Origin: Podocnemis expansa
Taxonomy: Eukaryota > Chordata > Testudines > Podocnemididae
Reading direction: 5' to 3'
Length of the DNA: 64,000 nucleotides
NCBI GenBank assembly: GCA_007922195.1
Contig: ML681963.1
Span: 138,779,622-138,843,621, forward strand
Position numbers and translations under genes: made by a program. This document shows positions 35,517 through 47,619 of the stretch, one piece after another. Every line of letters begins with the position of its first letter. Position 1 is the stretch's first letter. Below the pieces are notes generated by a model that did not search any database, was not told the DNA's origin, and saw only the letters and a program-made list of their open reading frames with translations.

Positions 35517-37293
35517 CAGGAGTTAAAGTGAGGGGAAATTGACTGAAACACTGCTGCAAGACCCACTATTTTTAGCGGCCAGAATTCTGGGGCACTTAAA
35601 AATAAAACAATGAGGGCAGAACACTGCGCTCTGTTGTGTTCCCCCTGTGCTGGCACAGTTTTGAAAGCTCCCAGTCTGGGGGAAGCTCCCTGCTGACCAG
35701 AAGACTGTGTGTCCTGGTGGGCAGGGAGCTTCTCCAGGCTGGGAGTCTTTAAAACTCCCACTCTGAACATGCTTTGAGCATACTCAGGGCGGGAGAAGCA
35801 GCCCATGACGTGGCTGCTCTGGCAGCCAGCAACATTCCCTATAAGTTGTGTAGCAGCATGGACACGCAGCCCCTCCTGCTCCCCTGCACAGGGAACACTG
35901 CTGGCTGCACACGGCTGGCAGCCACAATCCCTTCCCAGCCAGAAGATGGTCTTCCAGCTATCCAAAAGCTCCCTTTGAGCCAGGAGTTTTTAAAACACCC
36001 TCTTGGAGTAAGGTCTCAGTGAGCATGCGCAGAGCCTCTGGGCATGCTCACTGAGACCTTCTTTGGGCAGAGAAGCAGCTGGTGGCGAGGCCGTGCCACT
36101 CCGGCAGCCAGGTAAGGGGGGGGGCGATTGGGGAGAGGGGATGGGTAGCTGGCCATGAAAAGGGTGGAGGGTTGGAGGGAAGATGGGGTCGAGCTGGCTG
36201 GAGAGGCTTGGGGGGGGCGAGATCGGGCTGGCTGCGGGGGGTGGATTAGGGTGGGAGGAGGGGATTGAGCCGACAGGAGGGGGGGCGGAATTACTGTGCA
36301 TCCATCAACCTATGTTGCTCAGTTGCACATGTGGCTTAGGGGAAACATCAGCAGTCAGGTAAGACGGTGGGGGGGGGGGGCAGAGCCTCCCCCTGCGCCC
36401 TGTCTAGGGGCTCCCGTCCCAGACTCCACAGCGCAGGAAAGTGCTGTGGGGGGAGCCTTGGGAGTCAGGAAGGGGTGGGGGTGGCCAGCGCCGGGACTCG
36501 CCCTGGCTTGAGGCTTGGGGGCCAGCTCAGGACTTGGTGTGGCTTGCAGCTCCCTGGCCTGGCTCAAGGCCTGGTCTGCGGCTTGGCCCAGCCTGGGGCT
36601 CAGCCAGTGGCGCAGCCCAGCACAGGGCCCACAGCTCGGCTGGTGGGGTGGCCCATGGCCAGATGAGGTCCCAGGCAGACTGCAGACTGGGCCCAGGGCT
36701 GCTAGGGAGTGGGGATGGAGGATGAACACGGGTGGGGGGGGGGCAAGGAATGCCACGTGGGTGTGGCTCTGTGCCCTGAATATTTTTTGAGGCTGCAATG
36801 CCCTTGGGGGGGGGGTTGCTTAGGGACAGTCGGGCAGCCGGCAGGGAAAGGGCTTGGGGAAAGAAGGGGTCAGGCCAACTTGGGGGGGGACTGTGAGAGC
36901 TGGCAGGTGGGTTAGGTAGGAAGAAGGGGCTGGGATTGGGGGCTGGGGAGGTGTGGAGGAGGTTGGTGGTCTGAACTGGGTGGAGTGCAGATTGGAGAGT
37001 TGGGGAGGTTAGGAGGGCTGGAGTGGGGACTTGGGGACAGGGAGTTTAAGGAATGGGGATGAGGGCTGAGGAGGACATGGGGAAAGAGGGGTCTGATGTG
37101 GGCACTAGTGGAGTAGGTTGGAGTTCTGTGGATTTGAGGCTGTGCTTCATGTGTGAAGAAAGAGCTGGTGGGGCTCAAAAATGCCTACCTGGGCTGGGGC
37201 CTGCACACGCATAAAGGGGGCCCGGACAATACCGGAAGGGGGCCTGGAGATTAGGAGGGTTCCAGGACCTGTCAAATTATATGTTAACCACTG
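35517..37293 (+). mobile_element. 1.8-kb GC-rich hAT-like element
   Basis: The left end is caggagttaaagtgagg and the right end, on the minus strand, is cagtggttaacatataat. Its left 250 bp and right 120 bp match the two ends of the 814-bp copy at 54983-55796, which lies in the opposite orientation, and its right end matches 61010-61108. The centre (36110-37150) is a long G-rich stretch with many runs of three or more G, out of keeping with the AT-rich flanks. Several overlapping frames of 70-150 codons exist, proline- or glycine-rich from the base composition; none resembles a transposase. No matching 8-bp flanks were found. Confidence 0.75.
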
Positions 37294-38630
37294 GACAAGC
37301 AGTAGCATTCCATTAAACCCAGGATTTCTGTAACCCAGTCTTCTCCTTTCTGTACTTTGCTGTTCTCAGTTACAGCCTGCTAGATATCCGCTCTCCCATA
37401 TTAAATATTCTTGTTATTTTAGTGCTTGTGAAGCGTACTGCTTTGATTGTTCCATATTTCCACTGAAGTTCTGGCCTTCCTGCAGGGTTGGCAAATAAGG
37501 GTGTCAATCAATGACAACACTTTTGGATACTTGTACAAAAGTCACTAATATTTATATAGTACTTAACCAATCGAGCCCTTTTATGCCATCTAACCAGGAA
37601 AATATGAAAGGCTTTCCCCCGGTATTTAATATGTTTAAGAATGAAATGATTCTGGCTTTTTTTTTCCTGCTTGAAGGTAAGTAAAAATATTCAGCTAATG
37701 ATACAGTATAGGAGTGGGACAGAAAAAGACACCCTTCCCCCACTGACAGTGACGGATAAACACACATCTTCACTTTCAAGGCAAATCAGGTTAGCAATGT
37801 GACTATTTTCCCATGAAGAGGGACATCACAGCAACAGGAGGAGCTCTTAGGAACACTTCAAGCCAAGTTAAAATCTTTTAAAGGAGAGCTCACTCCAACT
37901 CCGTTGCTACTGAGACACCGCAGCTTTTACCCAAAGTCACTGCTGATGAGGCACCACAGTAATTTGCAGTTAGGAGGCATTAACTCAGCAGTATAACTAA
38001 AGTAATAAGAAACTGCCCCACCACAGGTAAATCAAGCAAACAAAGCCACAACATCATGCCTAGTTTCCGTGAGCCCAAATAAGGAAGCTCAAGGTTTCTG
38101 TGCAATCCATGTCTTCTACATAGCAAAATAATCTGTATAGCAATATAATCCGAGCCAAACCAACGCTGCACACCAATAAATCCCTAAATGCTTTTCACTG
38201 CTCCAGATGTACATTCTGAATTCTCTATCATTTCCTGACCCACATATTCATATACTATAACTAAGCATACCCTAAGGTGGATTAATATAAGGCAGTGTTG
38301 AGTTGTGAGCACACATCTTTAGTACTCAAAGCCCACAAGAGATTTGCCTGTAACTAAGGAAAGATTATGACTCATTGAATGGTTCCAGTGGTTCTCCCCT
38401 ATTAGACCCTCTACTCCCCCTACATACTCCAACTTCTTCAGAGCAGCTCCAGGTGAAAAGCAGCAATGATCAAGTGCCAAACATGCTATAACTGTGCCAC
38501 AGCTTCATACACATTCCACCCATGCTCAGCTCAGTGGCCAATAAAGCCATTAGCTGGGGAATCTAGAAGAGGAAGAGGCTCTGAAACAACATGGCCTCTG
38601 GTTTCTCCTGAGAGGTGATCTGCCAACGTA
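37294..38630. other. Intergenic DNA, nothing recognised
   Basis: No repeats or genes identified between the GC-rich element and the hAT copy at 38639. At 38385 'ccagtggttctcccc' resembles a lone hAT end but has no partner. Confidence 0.45.
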
Positions 38631-38826
38631 CTAAGTGCCAGAGCCAAAACACCGGCTTTTGCCACCCAGGGCGCGTTCCAATTGGAACACGCCCCTTGCA
38701 ATTAGTAGTGCTTACAGCAGGCACCGCGGAAGACACCCCTTTAATAGAGCAGCTCCATTGAGCTTCTCCGTGCCTCCCATGGCTTTGCCTGATTGGCCCC
38801 GCCGTAGTTATGGCTCTGCTAAGTGC
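38631..38826 (-). mobile_element. hAT MITE, target duplication ctaagtgc
   Basis: Exact ctaagtgc copies at 38631-38638 and 38819-38826 flank 180 bp (38639-38818) with ends cagagccaaaac and the reverse complement cagagccataact. It is the inverted-orientation relative of 28575-28753; shared internal blocks include 'gagctgctctatt' and 'ggaacgcgccctgg' (sense of 28575). No coding capacity. Confidence 0.92.
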
Positions 38827-38964
38827 AGACAGATCCAAAGTTCTTTGTTCAGCAAACCCAGCTGAAGGGTAGGAACCTCTTCCCATGAACGTGGAGGTAG
38901 AGAATCACAAAGTCGGATCTAAGGCTGCACTATTATCACAAAAATACACCTAATTCAAATCCCC

Positions 38965-39022
38965 AAGTGACTATTTGTAAAAAGCCTTGCAGATGAAAAG
39001 TGCTATATGCACAAAGTTCTTA
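38965..39022 (+). mobile_element. CORE-SINE/MIR 3' tail fragment
   Basis: 'ttgtaaaaagccttgcagat' followed by 'gaaaagtgctatatgcacaa' matches the LINE-derived 3' tail of a MIR-like SINE ('gtaaagcgctttgagat...aagtgctatata'). Only the tail survives. Confidence 0.6.
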
Positions 39023-39221
39023 GAAAAATTATTAAAACCAACACTTCGTGAAAAAAAGATTAATTACGCTATTATTCTTCACATGTGAGTTTTCCATAAA
39101 AACAGAAATGTGGGCCCCAAATCAGCCAAGCAATTAAACACAGTGCAAAATTTTAAATACATCAATAGTCTCACTGCAGTAAAAGAGACCATTCACTTGA
39201 TTAAATTTAGGAACAATAGGC

Positions 39222-39580
39222 ACAGATCCACAAAGATACTAATGGGCCTAAACTTCAGACTTAGATGCCTAAATCCTAGTTTCAGGTGCCACTACAATCC
39301 ATAAAACCTCTGCTTAGCTGTCACAGAATCGGACAGGTGCCTAGACTTATTTGGTTCCTAAGATTTCATGGTAAAAGTTCCCTAGGTGTCCATGCCTCTG
39401 GGCATACACATTGTTCTCACTCCTCCCTCCCATTTTGCATGGAGATAATCCAGTACCTATCTTGTTCTCACAAGAAACCATTTAGGTTACGGTATCTGCC
39501 TCTGAAATGGGGTTCCCAGCTATGGATCACTAGCTGGGAGTGGCTCTCTTTGCAGTCCAGACTTGAATAAGGCACCTATT
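39222..39580. repeat. 'Taggtgcctaa' type repeat
   Basis: 'gcacagatccacaaagatac', 'ttcagacttagatgcctaaa' and 'ggcacctatttctgtgac' occur across the segment, matching a turtle repeat rich in 'TTAGGTGCCTAA' motifs. Boundaries are approximate. The 94-codon open frame inside is considered fortuitous. Confidence 0.5.
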
Positions 39581-41577
39581 TCTGTGACTGGGACTGGGGC
39601 TGGGGCTATGGCTTGCTAAAGTGGCTCCCAGTCTAGTGTGCTATCTTTGTGTTTCTCATTGTTCTTGTGATTTCCTAGGCACTTGTGTCCTTTATGGATC
39701 CAGGCCATACTTAACTTTACTGAATCAAGGCTTTGGTCTTTCCCACTGGAAGCTCTGCATATGCTAAAATCCATAAACTGATCCATAATTATGAGGAATA
39801 ATTTGTTTTAATTACAATTCTTTATATGAAAAATACCATCTCATTATGTGATAGTCGAATGCACACCAGTGACTCAGAATCTAAAGAAATACAAAATTCT
39901 AGAGACTGAATACTACAGTAATTCAGACAGTAAGTACAATTTCTGATGTGAATTAATTATGCATATTTTATCATTGGTTTGAAATCACAGATAAGTCAAT
40001 CAACACTTATGCTAGTAGCTTTGAATAAACATGAAAGTAAAATCAGCACTTGATAATATGTTCAATATTCCATGTTCTTCCAGGAGATATTTCCTATTGC
40101 TCATTTTTATTTAAGGCTTTTGTACTCTTCATTCTGTATAAAAGGACTTAGACTCATCTTACACTGCACAGTTTATATTCAAGGCAGAAAACAAATCAGA
40201 AACCAAAAAAGAACTCAAGATCTTTTACTAAACAATGCAAAGTCCTTCTCAGGTAGCAAGGCCCGTAACAGAGGGAAAAGGAAGTGGTTCTTTCTAGTAA
40301 TTTATATTTAATTTCTTCTTAATAACTAAACTCAAACTGAATTTTCTTTTCTGGAATGGGTTACAATGTAACATACTGCAAAACAGATTCATTACAACAG
40401 GGGGAAGGGAAAACTTCTCAAACACTTCCCTCCTTGTCATGAGCCTGCATACGTTATAACAAGATGCACCGTTACCTCTCTCTCTTACAGACATGCTAAT
40501 TAGTGTTACTAGTTGATTACATTTTCTGTGATTAGGACTTTGAAAAATTCTGCCTTTTCACCTGAGTAAAGTTAGAATTTTTCAATGCCCATGTAACCTG
40601 CAAACTAATTGGAAGCTTTTTGCCAGCCAAAGGATCCTTAACAATCATTTGTGTAAAATTAGTTCTGCTTTACAGGATTCTGCTGATTAGCCTAGCAGTA
40701 AGTCTTTCCAAAATAATTATGGGAATGCCTTATATTATGCCCTATTTTAGTGACAGTGGAATGTCGTTTTAGACAAATAAACTTTGATGTGGTTCTTTGC
40801 TTCACATCTCACCAAAAAGGGGGGAGGGGAGGAGGAAAAAAATAAAGTATCTGAAAATTTGATACTTCGGGGAAAAAATCCAGATAAAAGGAACATTTAA
40901 AAGAAAGTAAATCCATACATTTTGTTGGAAGAACAGCAATGACAGATATTTATTAGTATTGTTTTACCTGACAGCCCACATTATTAATGCTATTTAATTA
41001 AAACAACTGAATATTTTGCCAGGGTTAGTAGGTGACTTGTGCACGCTATATTTAACAGTTATGTAAAACACCTTTACAATTTCATAGTCATTTGTGTAAA
41101 AGCCACAGTCACATTTTCCTTACATTTAGTAATATTCACTTGCCACTTTCTTATTCTTCGACATTCTCTTGCACACATATATGTGTATGTATGTTCCTTA
41201 TAGGCCGTGCTGTGAGAACTCCCCATCTGGTCTGCAAACTGTAGAATTTCCTTTCCCATCTATCTCAGAAATATAGTCCCATGACCCAAGGGTCACCATC
41301 TGCTCAGTTACACTGGCACAATGCCTAGTATGCTCGAGGTAATGCCACCGTCCTTTCCTCCAATTGTAAACTCCCAACAAGGCAGACATCTACCAGAGTG
41401 TTTGCACACAATGAGGCAGCTCCCAGTGAGATTATAGTTTAGACACCACAGAAATTCCCTTCATCTACAGTAGCCTAGGATGTGGGAATGACCAAAGACA
41501 CATGCAGTCTCTCTTGATCAAAGGTCATTCTTAGGAACAAAGCAGTCAGTGCTGATGTGTCCAAGATAGCATAATAT
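39581..41577. other. AT-rich DNA, nothing recognised
   Basis: No gene or repeat identified. Confidence 0.45.
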
Positions 41578-41600
41578 AACACACACAAACACACACACAA
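41578..41600 (+). repeat. (CA)n microsatellite
   Basis: Interrupted CA repeats (aacacacacaaacacacacac). Confidence 0.75.
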
Positions 41601-43808
41601 TTGTGTCCAGCATGCGTGGTTCCCCTGATTCCTCTCTTAATGATCTTTGCTTCACTCAGTATTCATTTGCGTACAATCTCCTATTCTCAGGATGCCCTAG
41701 AGCAGAACAAATTATACTAAACATAAATGAAATCAAACAAAGTTTTCATTGAGAACTATTCATAACATTTACAAACAAGCCTCTTGTGTAAAGTTTCTCA
41801 GCTATAATTGGCAGCTCCAATTTTACACAATGACAAATGATTTTTTTAAGTATACCTATGTTATAGAATAATGAAAAACATCTCATCCTCTGCAAGATTT
41901 TATTAAGAATAAAATAAATATAGAGATCAAGTAAACTTTTTGTATTTCAAAAGGAGAAATATACTTCATGAAGTGCAATATCCCACCAAATTAAACAAAA
42001 TTTAAGTGCCATCAATACAAATGTTTCAAAATTCTAATTTCTTCAGTGGGGTGTTCCTGAGTATTAAAAATATTCTCTTTTTGTTAATAAGTGTTTCTGG
42101 GTTTCTACAATATATATTACTAATTATGTTACATTCCAAATTCTTCCCTACTATTAAATCTGATGTTACTTCACAGGTTTAAAGGGAATTATTCCTTTCT
42201 TATACAACTTCATTAAGAATAAAATTTGTCCTGAATCATATTGTAACTAAAACAAACAGTATTTTCCCCTGGCTTCAGTTAATAATTTTGATTTGACTGT
42301 CAATTTTTAAAAATATATCTGGATTATTCTTTAATTTAAATTCAGGTACCTAATACATGTGTGGTAGCCAGGACTGAGGGAAGGGGGGAATATGTAAAAA
42401 GCTGGCTCTAAGGAAGGTAAATTCAGTAAAAGATATATAAGATAGTTCATAGTAGCAACACTAAGCTTGCCAAAAGCTCAGATGAATGACATCTAAAGGG
42501 CTACATGAATTCTGGCACATGTCTGTTAATGATGTAAGTATGCCTGTACATACACAATTTCATCTTCCTGTCATGTTATGCCATTCTTCCCAGTCATTCA
42601 AAATATCAGACATAGCTCTTGTTTCTTCACTGCTCACTGGTTATCTAAGCAAGTGTTACAAAATAGCACGGGGCTGAAGACTACTGGTAGGACTGCACTG
42701 AAATGGGCCTTCTTGTACAATCTTATATATTTCATAGCTGTTTTAAATGAGAATGAAGCATGTCTATCCTGTGACTGAGGTTTTCAACTCAGATAGCCCT
42801 GCAAAAATTGTCATACAACTACACAAGCCACTTTGTTCAGGTGACAAAGTTGCAGGCACATTTCACCGGTTTGAATGAATATGATCTTTCAATAAAGTTA
42901 AGCAAAAAAAATCACAACCCCAAATGGCATTAGAAGACAGATATGAGGAAATGAGGGTACATTTCTCAAACAAGGCATAACAATTTCATTAACCCCACCC
43001 TTTACAGAGAATTTCCTTAAGTTTTTGTTGCTGTTATTTTTAATGGCCTTAAAGCTGGCTTGAGACAAGTCTTGTCCTCAGACACCCAAAAAAAGTCTAC
43101 AAGAGAGGAAGTCAGAGACAGCAGACTTCTGTGATATTTGTGGGTTTAGGTGATGGGGGAGAATGCCCACTTAATCTACCATTTTCCACAGATGCAGTCA
43201 GTGCAGTCACAATGCCTAGAAAAAAATAGCCCCTGAATGAAGAAAAGCTTGTTTAACCTCAACCCAGGCAAGGCTAAAGTGATGCTAACTGAAAGGAGGA
43301 AAATGCTTTGAGGAGCTAGGTAGGATACCTCGTCCTCCCTTCTCATAGAGTCTGTTCGCTGAAATAGAGCCTCAGAGCCTTGTTTGTCTCTGACACTACA
43401 TAGTGGCACCAATCATTAAAAGCCCAATATTCTTCCATCTTCAACTTTGAAAGAAACTTCACTCCTTCCTCCTTGATGAGGATTTGGACAAAGCAATCCA
43501 TGTGTTTGAAACATCCAGAGTACATTACTGTCGCTCACCACAAGTGTAGTTGAATGTGGAAGGAACATGGAGACTTCAACCTGTGTTAAATACTACTGAC
43601 TGCATTTCATCGCTGTCAACAGAAGCTAAGCCTCCAACTGCTAGAAGCTGGAACTGGATGAGAGAGTACAGATCACTTGAAATTGCCCTTTTACATTCAT
43701 TCCCTCTGAGTCATCTGGCACCAGTCACCAGATATGGGGGTAGAGGGACCATTGGGTAAAAATATGGCCATTCTCATATAAGCTCTTAACCTGCTAAAGT
43801 GGGAAAAG
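41601..43808. other. AT-rich DNA, nothing recognised
   Basis: Open frames are 60-78 codons on both strands; none is recognised. No repeats delimited. Confidence 0.45.
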
Positions 43809-43874
43809 TTAGAAAATCCAATTGGGTGCTTATCTGTAATATTAGGTGCCTAACTACCCTTAAAACCTAGTGAA
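43809..43874. repeat. 'Ttaggtgcctaa' repeat fragment
   Basis: 'aatccaattgggtgcttatc' and 'attaggtgcctaactaccct' match the theme seen at 19517 and 59680. Only a fragment remains, directly beside the hAT copy. Confidence 0.45.
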
Positions 43875-43878
43875 AAGG

Positions 43879-44064
43879 GTCTATTTACAGGAGTGCCCAA
43901 ACTTATGGAACTCAAGAGCCATACAAGTTGATCATTAAACGTTCAGGAGCCGCACTGAGGCATATAGCCGTACACTTTTACTTACTAAACTGATTTGCTG
44001 ACATTCTTCCGTGAGCCACACTTTTTCATTCAAGAGCCACAGTTTGGCTACACTTGGTCTATTA
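43879..44064. mobile_element. hAT MITE with imperfect target duplication
   Basis: Flanks gtctattt (43879-43886) and gtctatta (44057-44064) match at 7 of 8 positions. The body of about 170 bp has ends caggagtgcccaaact and the reverse complement caagtgtagccaaact, the CAGGGGTGGCCAAAC-type hAT end. Internal 'aagagccatac' and 'aagagccacag' repeat the theme. Confidence 0.8.
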
Positions 44065-44469
44065 CCAGGGCACTGGAGACTTGCTGCATGGGGTGGATGT
44101 GGAGTACCAACCAGAGACACAGAAATGGAATACCGGTGACTGTTGGTGAGTTTAAATTTGTTCATGTGATTTACTAAACAGCATGGAAGCACATGAGTAC
44201 AAATATGATTCTGACTTAGAAAGCAATGGTGAAAGTGGCACTTTTTTACTTGTCAGGTTTCTTCCTTGTGTGTACTGGGAGTCACATCTGTGAATTTGCT
44301 GACTAAAGTATATTACTATTTCTTTTTTTACTTCCTGTTCCCAGTGCTAGAAGAGGGTAAGTTGTATTCAATTTTTTATTTTGTGGCACTTCTGGCATAA
44401 AGAACATTATTTGTTAACTTTGTTTACTTACGTTTCAGTTAAGGAATAAATTTATTGGAGGTGAGAGGT
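44065..44469. other. AT-rich DNA, nothing recognised
   Basis: No gene or repeat identified. Confidence 0.45.
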
Positions 44470-45425
44470 TAAGAACATAAGAACTGCCATACTTTGTCAG
44501 ATCAATGGTCCATCTAACCCACCATCCTGTCTCTGATAGTGGCCAGTAGCAGAGCATCAGTGGAGTTTACAGACAACAGAAATTTTGGAAAACTCTACCC
44601 ATTTTGCCCTCCCAGTTTCTGGTACACAGAGGTTTAGGGTCACTCTGAGTATGAGGTTCCATTGTGAAAATCTTAGCTAACAGCCAATGATGAAACTATC
44701 CTCCATAAATGTATCTAGTTCTTTTTCTAATTCAGTTGTATTTTTGTCTATTACCCCATTCCATGGCAGAGAGTTCCACAGCTTAATTGTGAATTGTGTG
44801 AAAAACATACTTTCTCTTGTTTGTCTTAAACCTGCTGCCCACTGATTTCCTCAGGTGACCTTTGGGTTCGGCCTTGTAGAAAAGGGTAGATAACACTTCT
44901 TTATGCATTTTTATATACAATTCATGATTTTATAGACCTCTATCATATTCCACCTTTAATCATCTCTTTTTAAAAGAAGAACAGCCCTAATATTTTTAGT
45001 TTCTCATTTTACAGAAGTCCTTTCATCTCCTTGATCATCTTTGTTGCCCTTCTCTGAATTTTTTTCAGTTCTACTACATCATTTTTGAGATGGGGCAACC
45101 AGAACTGGATGAAGTATTCAAAGTGGTGCCACACCATGTATTTATATATTGGCATTATGGTATTTTCTGACATATTTGATAACACTTTCCTAATATTTTT
45201 TAATATTCTGCTAGCCTTTTTGACCACTGTTGCTCACTGTGCTGAAGTTTTCAAAGAATTATCCATGACGACTCCTGGATCTCTTTCTTGAGTGGTAACA
45301 ATAATATGTGTCATTACTATTTTTTTTCACGTGCATTGCTTTGCACTTATCAATGTGGAATTTCATCTGCCATTTTGTTGCCCAGTCACTTAAGTTTTTG
45401 AGTGCCTCCTGTAACACTTGTAACT
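44470..45425 (-). mobile_element. CR1-like LINE, about 0.95 kb of the 3' half
   Basis: The plus strand begins aagaacataagaactgccat, then 'cagatcaatggtccatctaa', 'tggcagagagttccacag', 'gacctctatcatattccacc', 'tttgttgcccttctctgaat' and 'atccatgacgactcctggat', and ends near 'tcatctgccattttgttgcc'. This order is the reverse complement of a turtle CR1-type 3' half. On the minus strand 45227-45009 still reads as RT tail, including 'LKKIQRRATKMIKEMKGL', matching the QRRATRMI block of CR1 ORF2. Elsewhere frames are broken, so it is inactive. Confidence 0.88.
45009..45227 (-). pseudogene. CR1 ORF2 reverse-transcriptase tail remnant
   Basis: The 72-codon open stretch carries 'YKYMVWHHFEYFIQFW', comparable with the YKS.VRPHLEYC.QFW block, and 'KIQRRATKMI', comparable with VQRRATRMI, of CR1-type reverse transcriptases. 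It lacks the catalytic part and the frame ends on both sides, so it is a fossil within the LINE copy at 44470-45425. Confidence 0.8.
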
Positions 45426-47393
45426 TGAATTAATTAAATTTCTGCACTGTTACATAATACTTATTTCCTGGTACCCCTTTTGGCAAAAATAGAAAACAAT
45501 CGAGCTGTATGACTATAAATGAAGGCTGAGACTTGCTTTCTGAATGTTTTTTATGCTTTAACAGTCATAGGATGGGAAACATCTGAGGTTCTTATACAAG
45601 ACTGAATTGGATGAATATTAACACTGTGCAGATATTTGAAGATAATACAAAATGAAGCTTCAATTTTGCTTTGAAAGATTTAAATTCCATGGAATGTTTA
45701 AGACAAACACAGTGAGTAGAATCTTTTAAGAGAGGCTATGGGCCTCCTTCAGAGAGTACCATTAATTAACATTCTGTAAATGTGTGCTGGTTTCATGCCA
45801 TGGCCACCCTCCGTTGCTCAGATGTGAGATAATGACTGCTCTCCACTGTATGTTTCTCTTGAAAAATTGTTAAGGGATTAACCCATGAAAAGATGGCCAT
45901 ACAGAGTAGAAAGTTGGCTATCAAGTTCAGTTTTTGTCTGCCCTAATAGGACTATAGATTTGCCCAGAAGTACTTATCAGATAATACATCTAATCTAGAA
46001 GTATGAGAGAATAGTTGGATTTCTGATGAATACAAATGCCCTAAATCTGAAGCTTTACATGTGAGCTAAATAAGGGTCAGAAATGCCATATTAAATAATG
46101 ATGCAATTCCTAAGAAATAACATCTCTAAGGAATCAGTGGAAGGATGAAAACCAGCCAGCAGCAGTCTATCCAGCAAATAAGTTGCTCCTCCTAAATCAA
46201 ACCTGATGGTAAAATTAATTTTATCAATTAATTTGAACTTCAGGAAATTAATTTTGTATTTAGGAAAGGCACTAAATTACATTCTCAAATATCTAAAAAT
46301 AAACACTGGAAAACAAAACAGACAAAAGGCAGCCTTCCAAACTGCTTTACTAACATCTTTCAGTCTTAACATAAACTGGCAAAACTAAGTTTGGCACTTT
46401 GTTCTTCAAAATGCGACAAGAATCCCATTGCTTTTTCCTTTGCAATGCTTACATAACACAACATTCCCAAGGAAGCTTCTGGAAGAATTTCTCAAGGATT
46501 CAGCGGAAGATTACAGAGTAATCCAGAAGAGGGCTGCCTCTGAAGCAGTACTTAAATCCAGGTCAGGGCAGAAAGAGACTGTATTATTATCATGTTGGCT
46601 CAGAATCTGACTTCTGAGGAACTAAAGCTGAACATTTTGAAATTTTACCAGAAATTCCAGGAATTGCAGGTAAGTATAAAACTACTGTCCAGATTCTGAG
46701 CTCAGTTAAACAATAGCAGAATTTGGTGTCTTCCAACTAAATAATCAAAGTCCCGTTAGCTAATTTTAAATGTGTGTGTATTGTGTACTTAAAGTGTGAG
46801 CATAGAGATAAAAGGTGATGTTTGAAAGAAAGGATCTTAAGGGAGATTTTCCTGCTGCAGATGGAATTCATTATATTATGGCCTATCGGGGATGAATTTT
46901 ATTTGTGGCTAATAGAAATTTTTGAGGGATATAATTAGAAACACTCTAAATAAGCAAATAAACATACTTCTGAAAGAGTCTGTTCACATACCAAGTGGCA
47001 AATATTAAGGACAACTCAGTGGGGCATATTTGCCAAGCCGTACATAATGCCTTATCTCCACATATGCTTCTGTTACTTTATTAACTCTCTATACCAACAA
47101 AATTATATTGATAGATTTTAATGATTATAGCCTGCCAAAATCCACTGAGGTCACTGGGGATCCTTCAGTGGTCTTGGATTCTTCCCTAAACCCTGTTCAG
47201 ATTCCATTAGGATACTGGATAGAGGAAAAAGTTTATTTATTCTAAACTGAATTAAAAGCTTGGTTAATATAAAATTGTGAAAGAGAAAATGTTTCTTTTT
47301 CTTTAGTTGTTTAAGTCTTTCCCCATACCCATCTGCTTTAATCACATGCAGGAGGAGGAACCCCTCCTCCCACCCACCCACCAACAAAACCAA
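45426..47393. other. AT-rich DNA, nothing recognised
   Basis: No gene or classified repeat. A pyrimidine/ACCC-rich stretch lies at 47360-47385, next to the fold-back element. Confidence 0.45.
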
Positions 47394-47619
47394 CAACAAC
47401 AAAAGAAGAAAGGAGTCCTGTGGCACTTAAAGACTAACAAATTTATTTATTGCATGAGCTTTTGTGGGAGAAAATCCCACTTTGTCTTCAAAGCATCTGA
47501 CAAAGTGGGATTTTTCTCCCATGAAAGCTCATACGATAAATAAATTTGTTAGTCTTTAAGTGCCACGGGAATCCTTGCTTCTTTTGCTGGGCTAGACTAA
47601 CATGGCTGCCCCTTTGGGA
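47394..47619. mobile_element. Fold-back element, nearly complete
   Basis: The arms at about 47394-47485 and 47499-47589 are mutually complementary ('gtggcacttaaagactaac', 'aaatttatttat', 'ccactttgtc') around a 13-base centre. On the right it continues into gctagactaacatggctgcc ending near 47619, the outer end of the family; the left outer end is missing and replaced by cca/caa-rich sequence. It belongs to the same broad family as 24850 and 48964, but with the 'ataaataaattt' variant of the arm. Confidence 0.8.

Noticed and set aside
35504..36798. Overlapping frames of 100-153 codons on both strands
   Set aside because: They lie inside the GC-rich transposon where stops are rare; the products are proline- or glycine-rich and resemble no transposase.
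38385..38410. Lone 'ccagtggttctcccc' as another hAT element
   Set aside because: No inverted partner or target duplication within reach.
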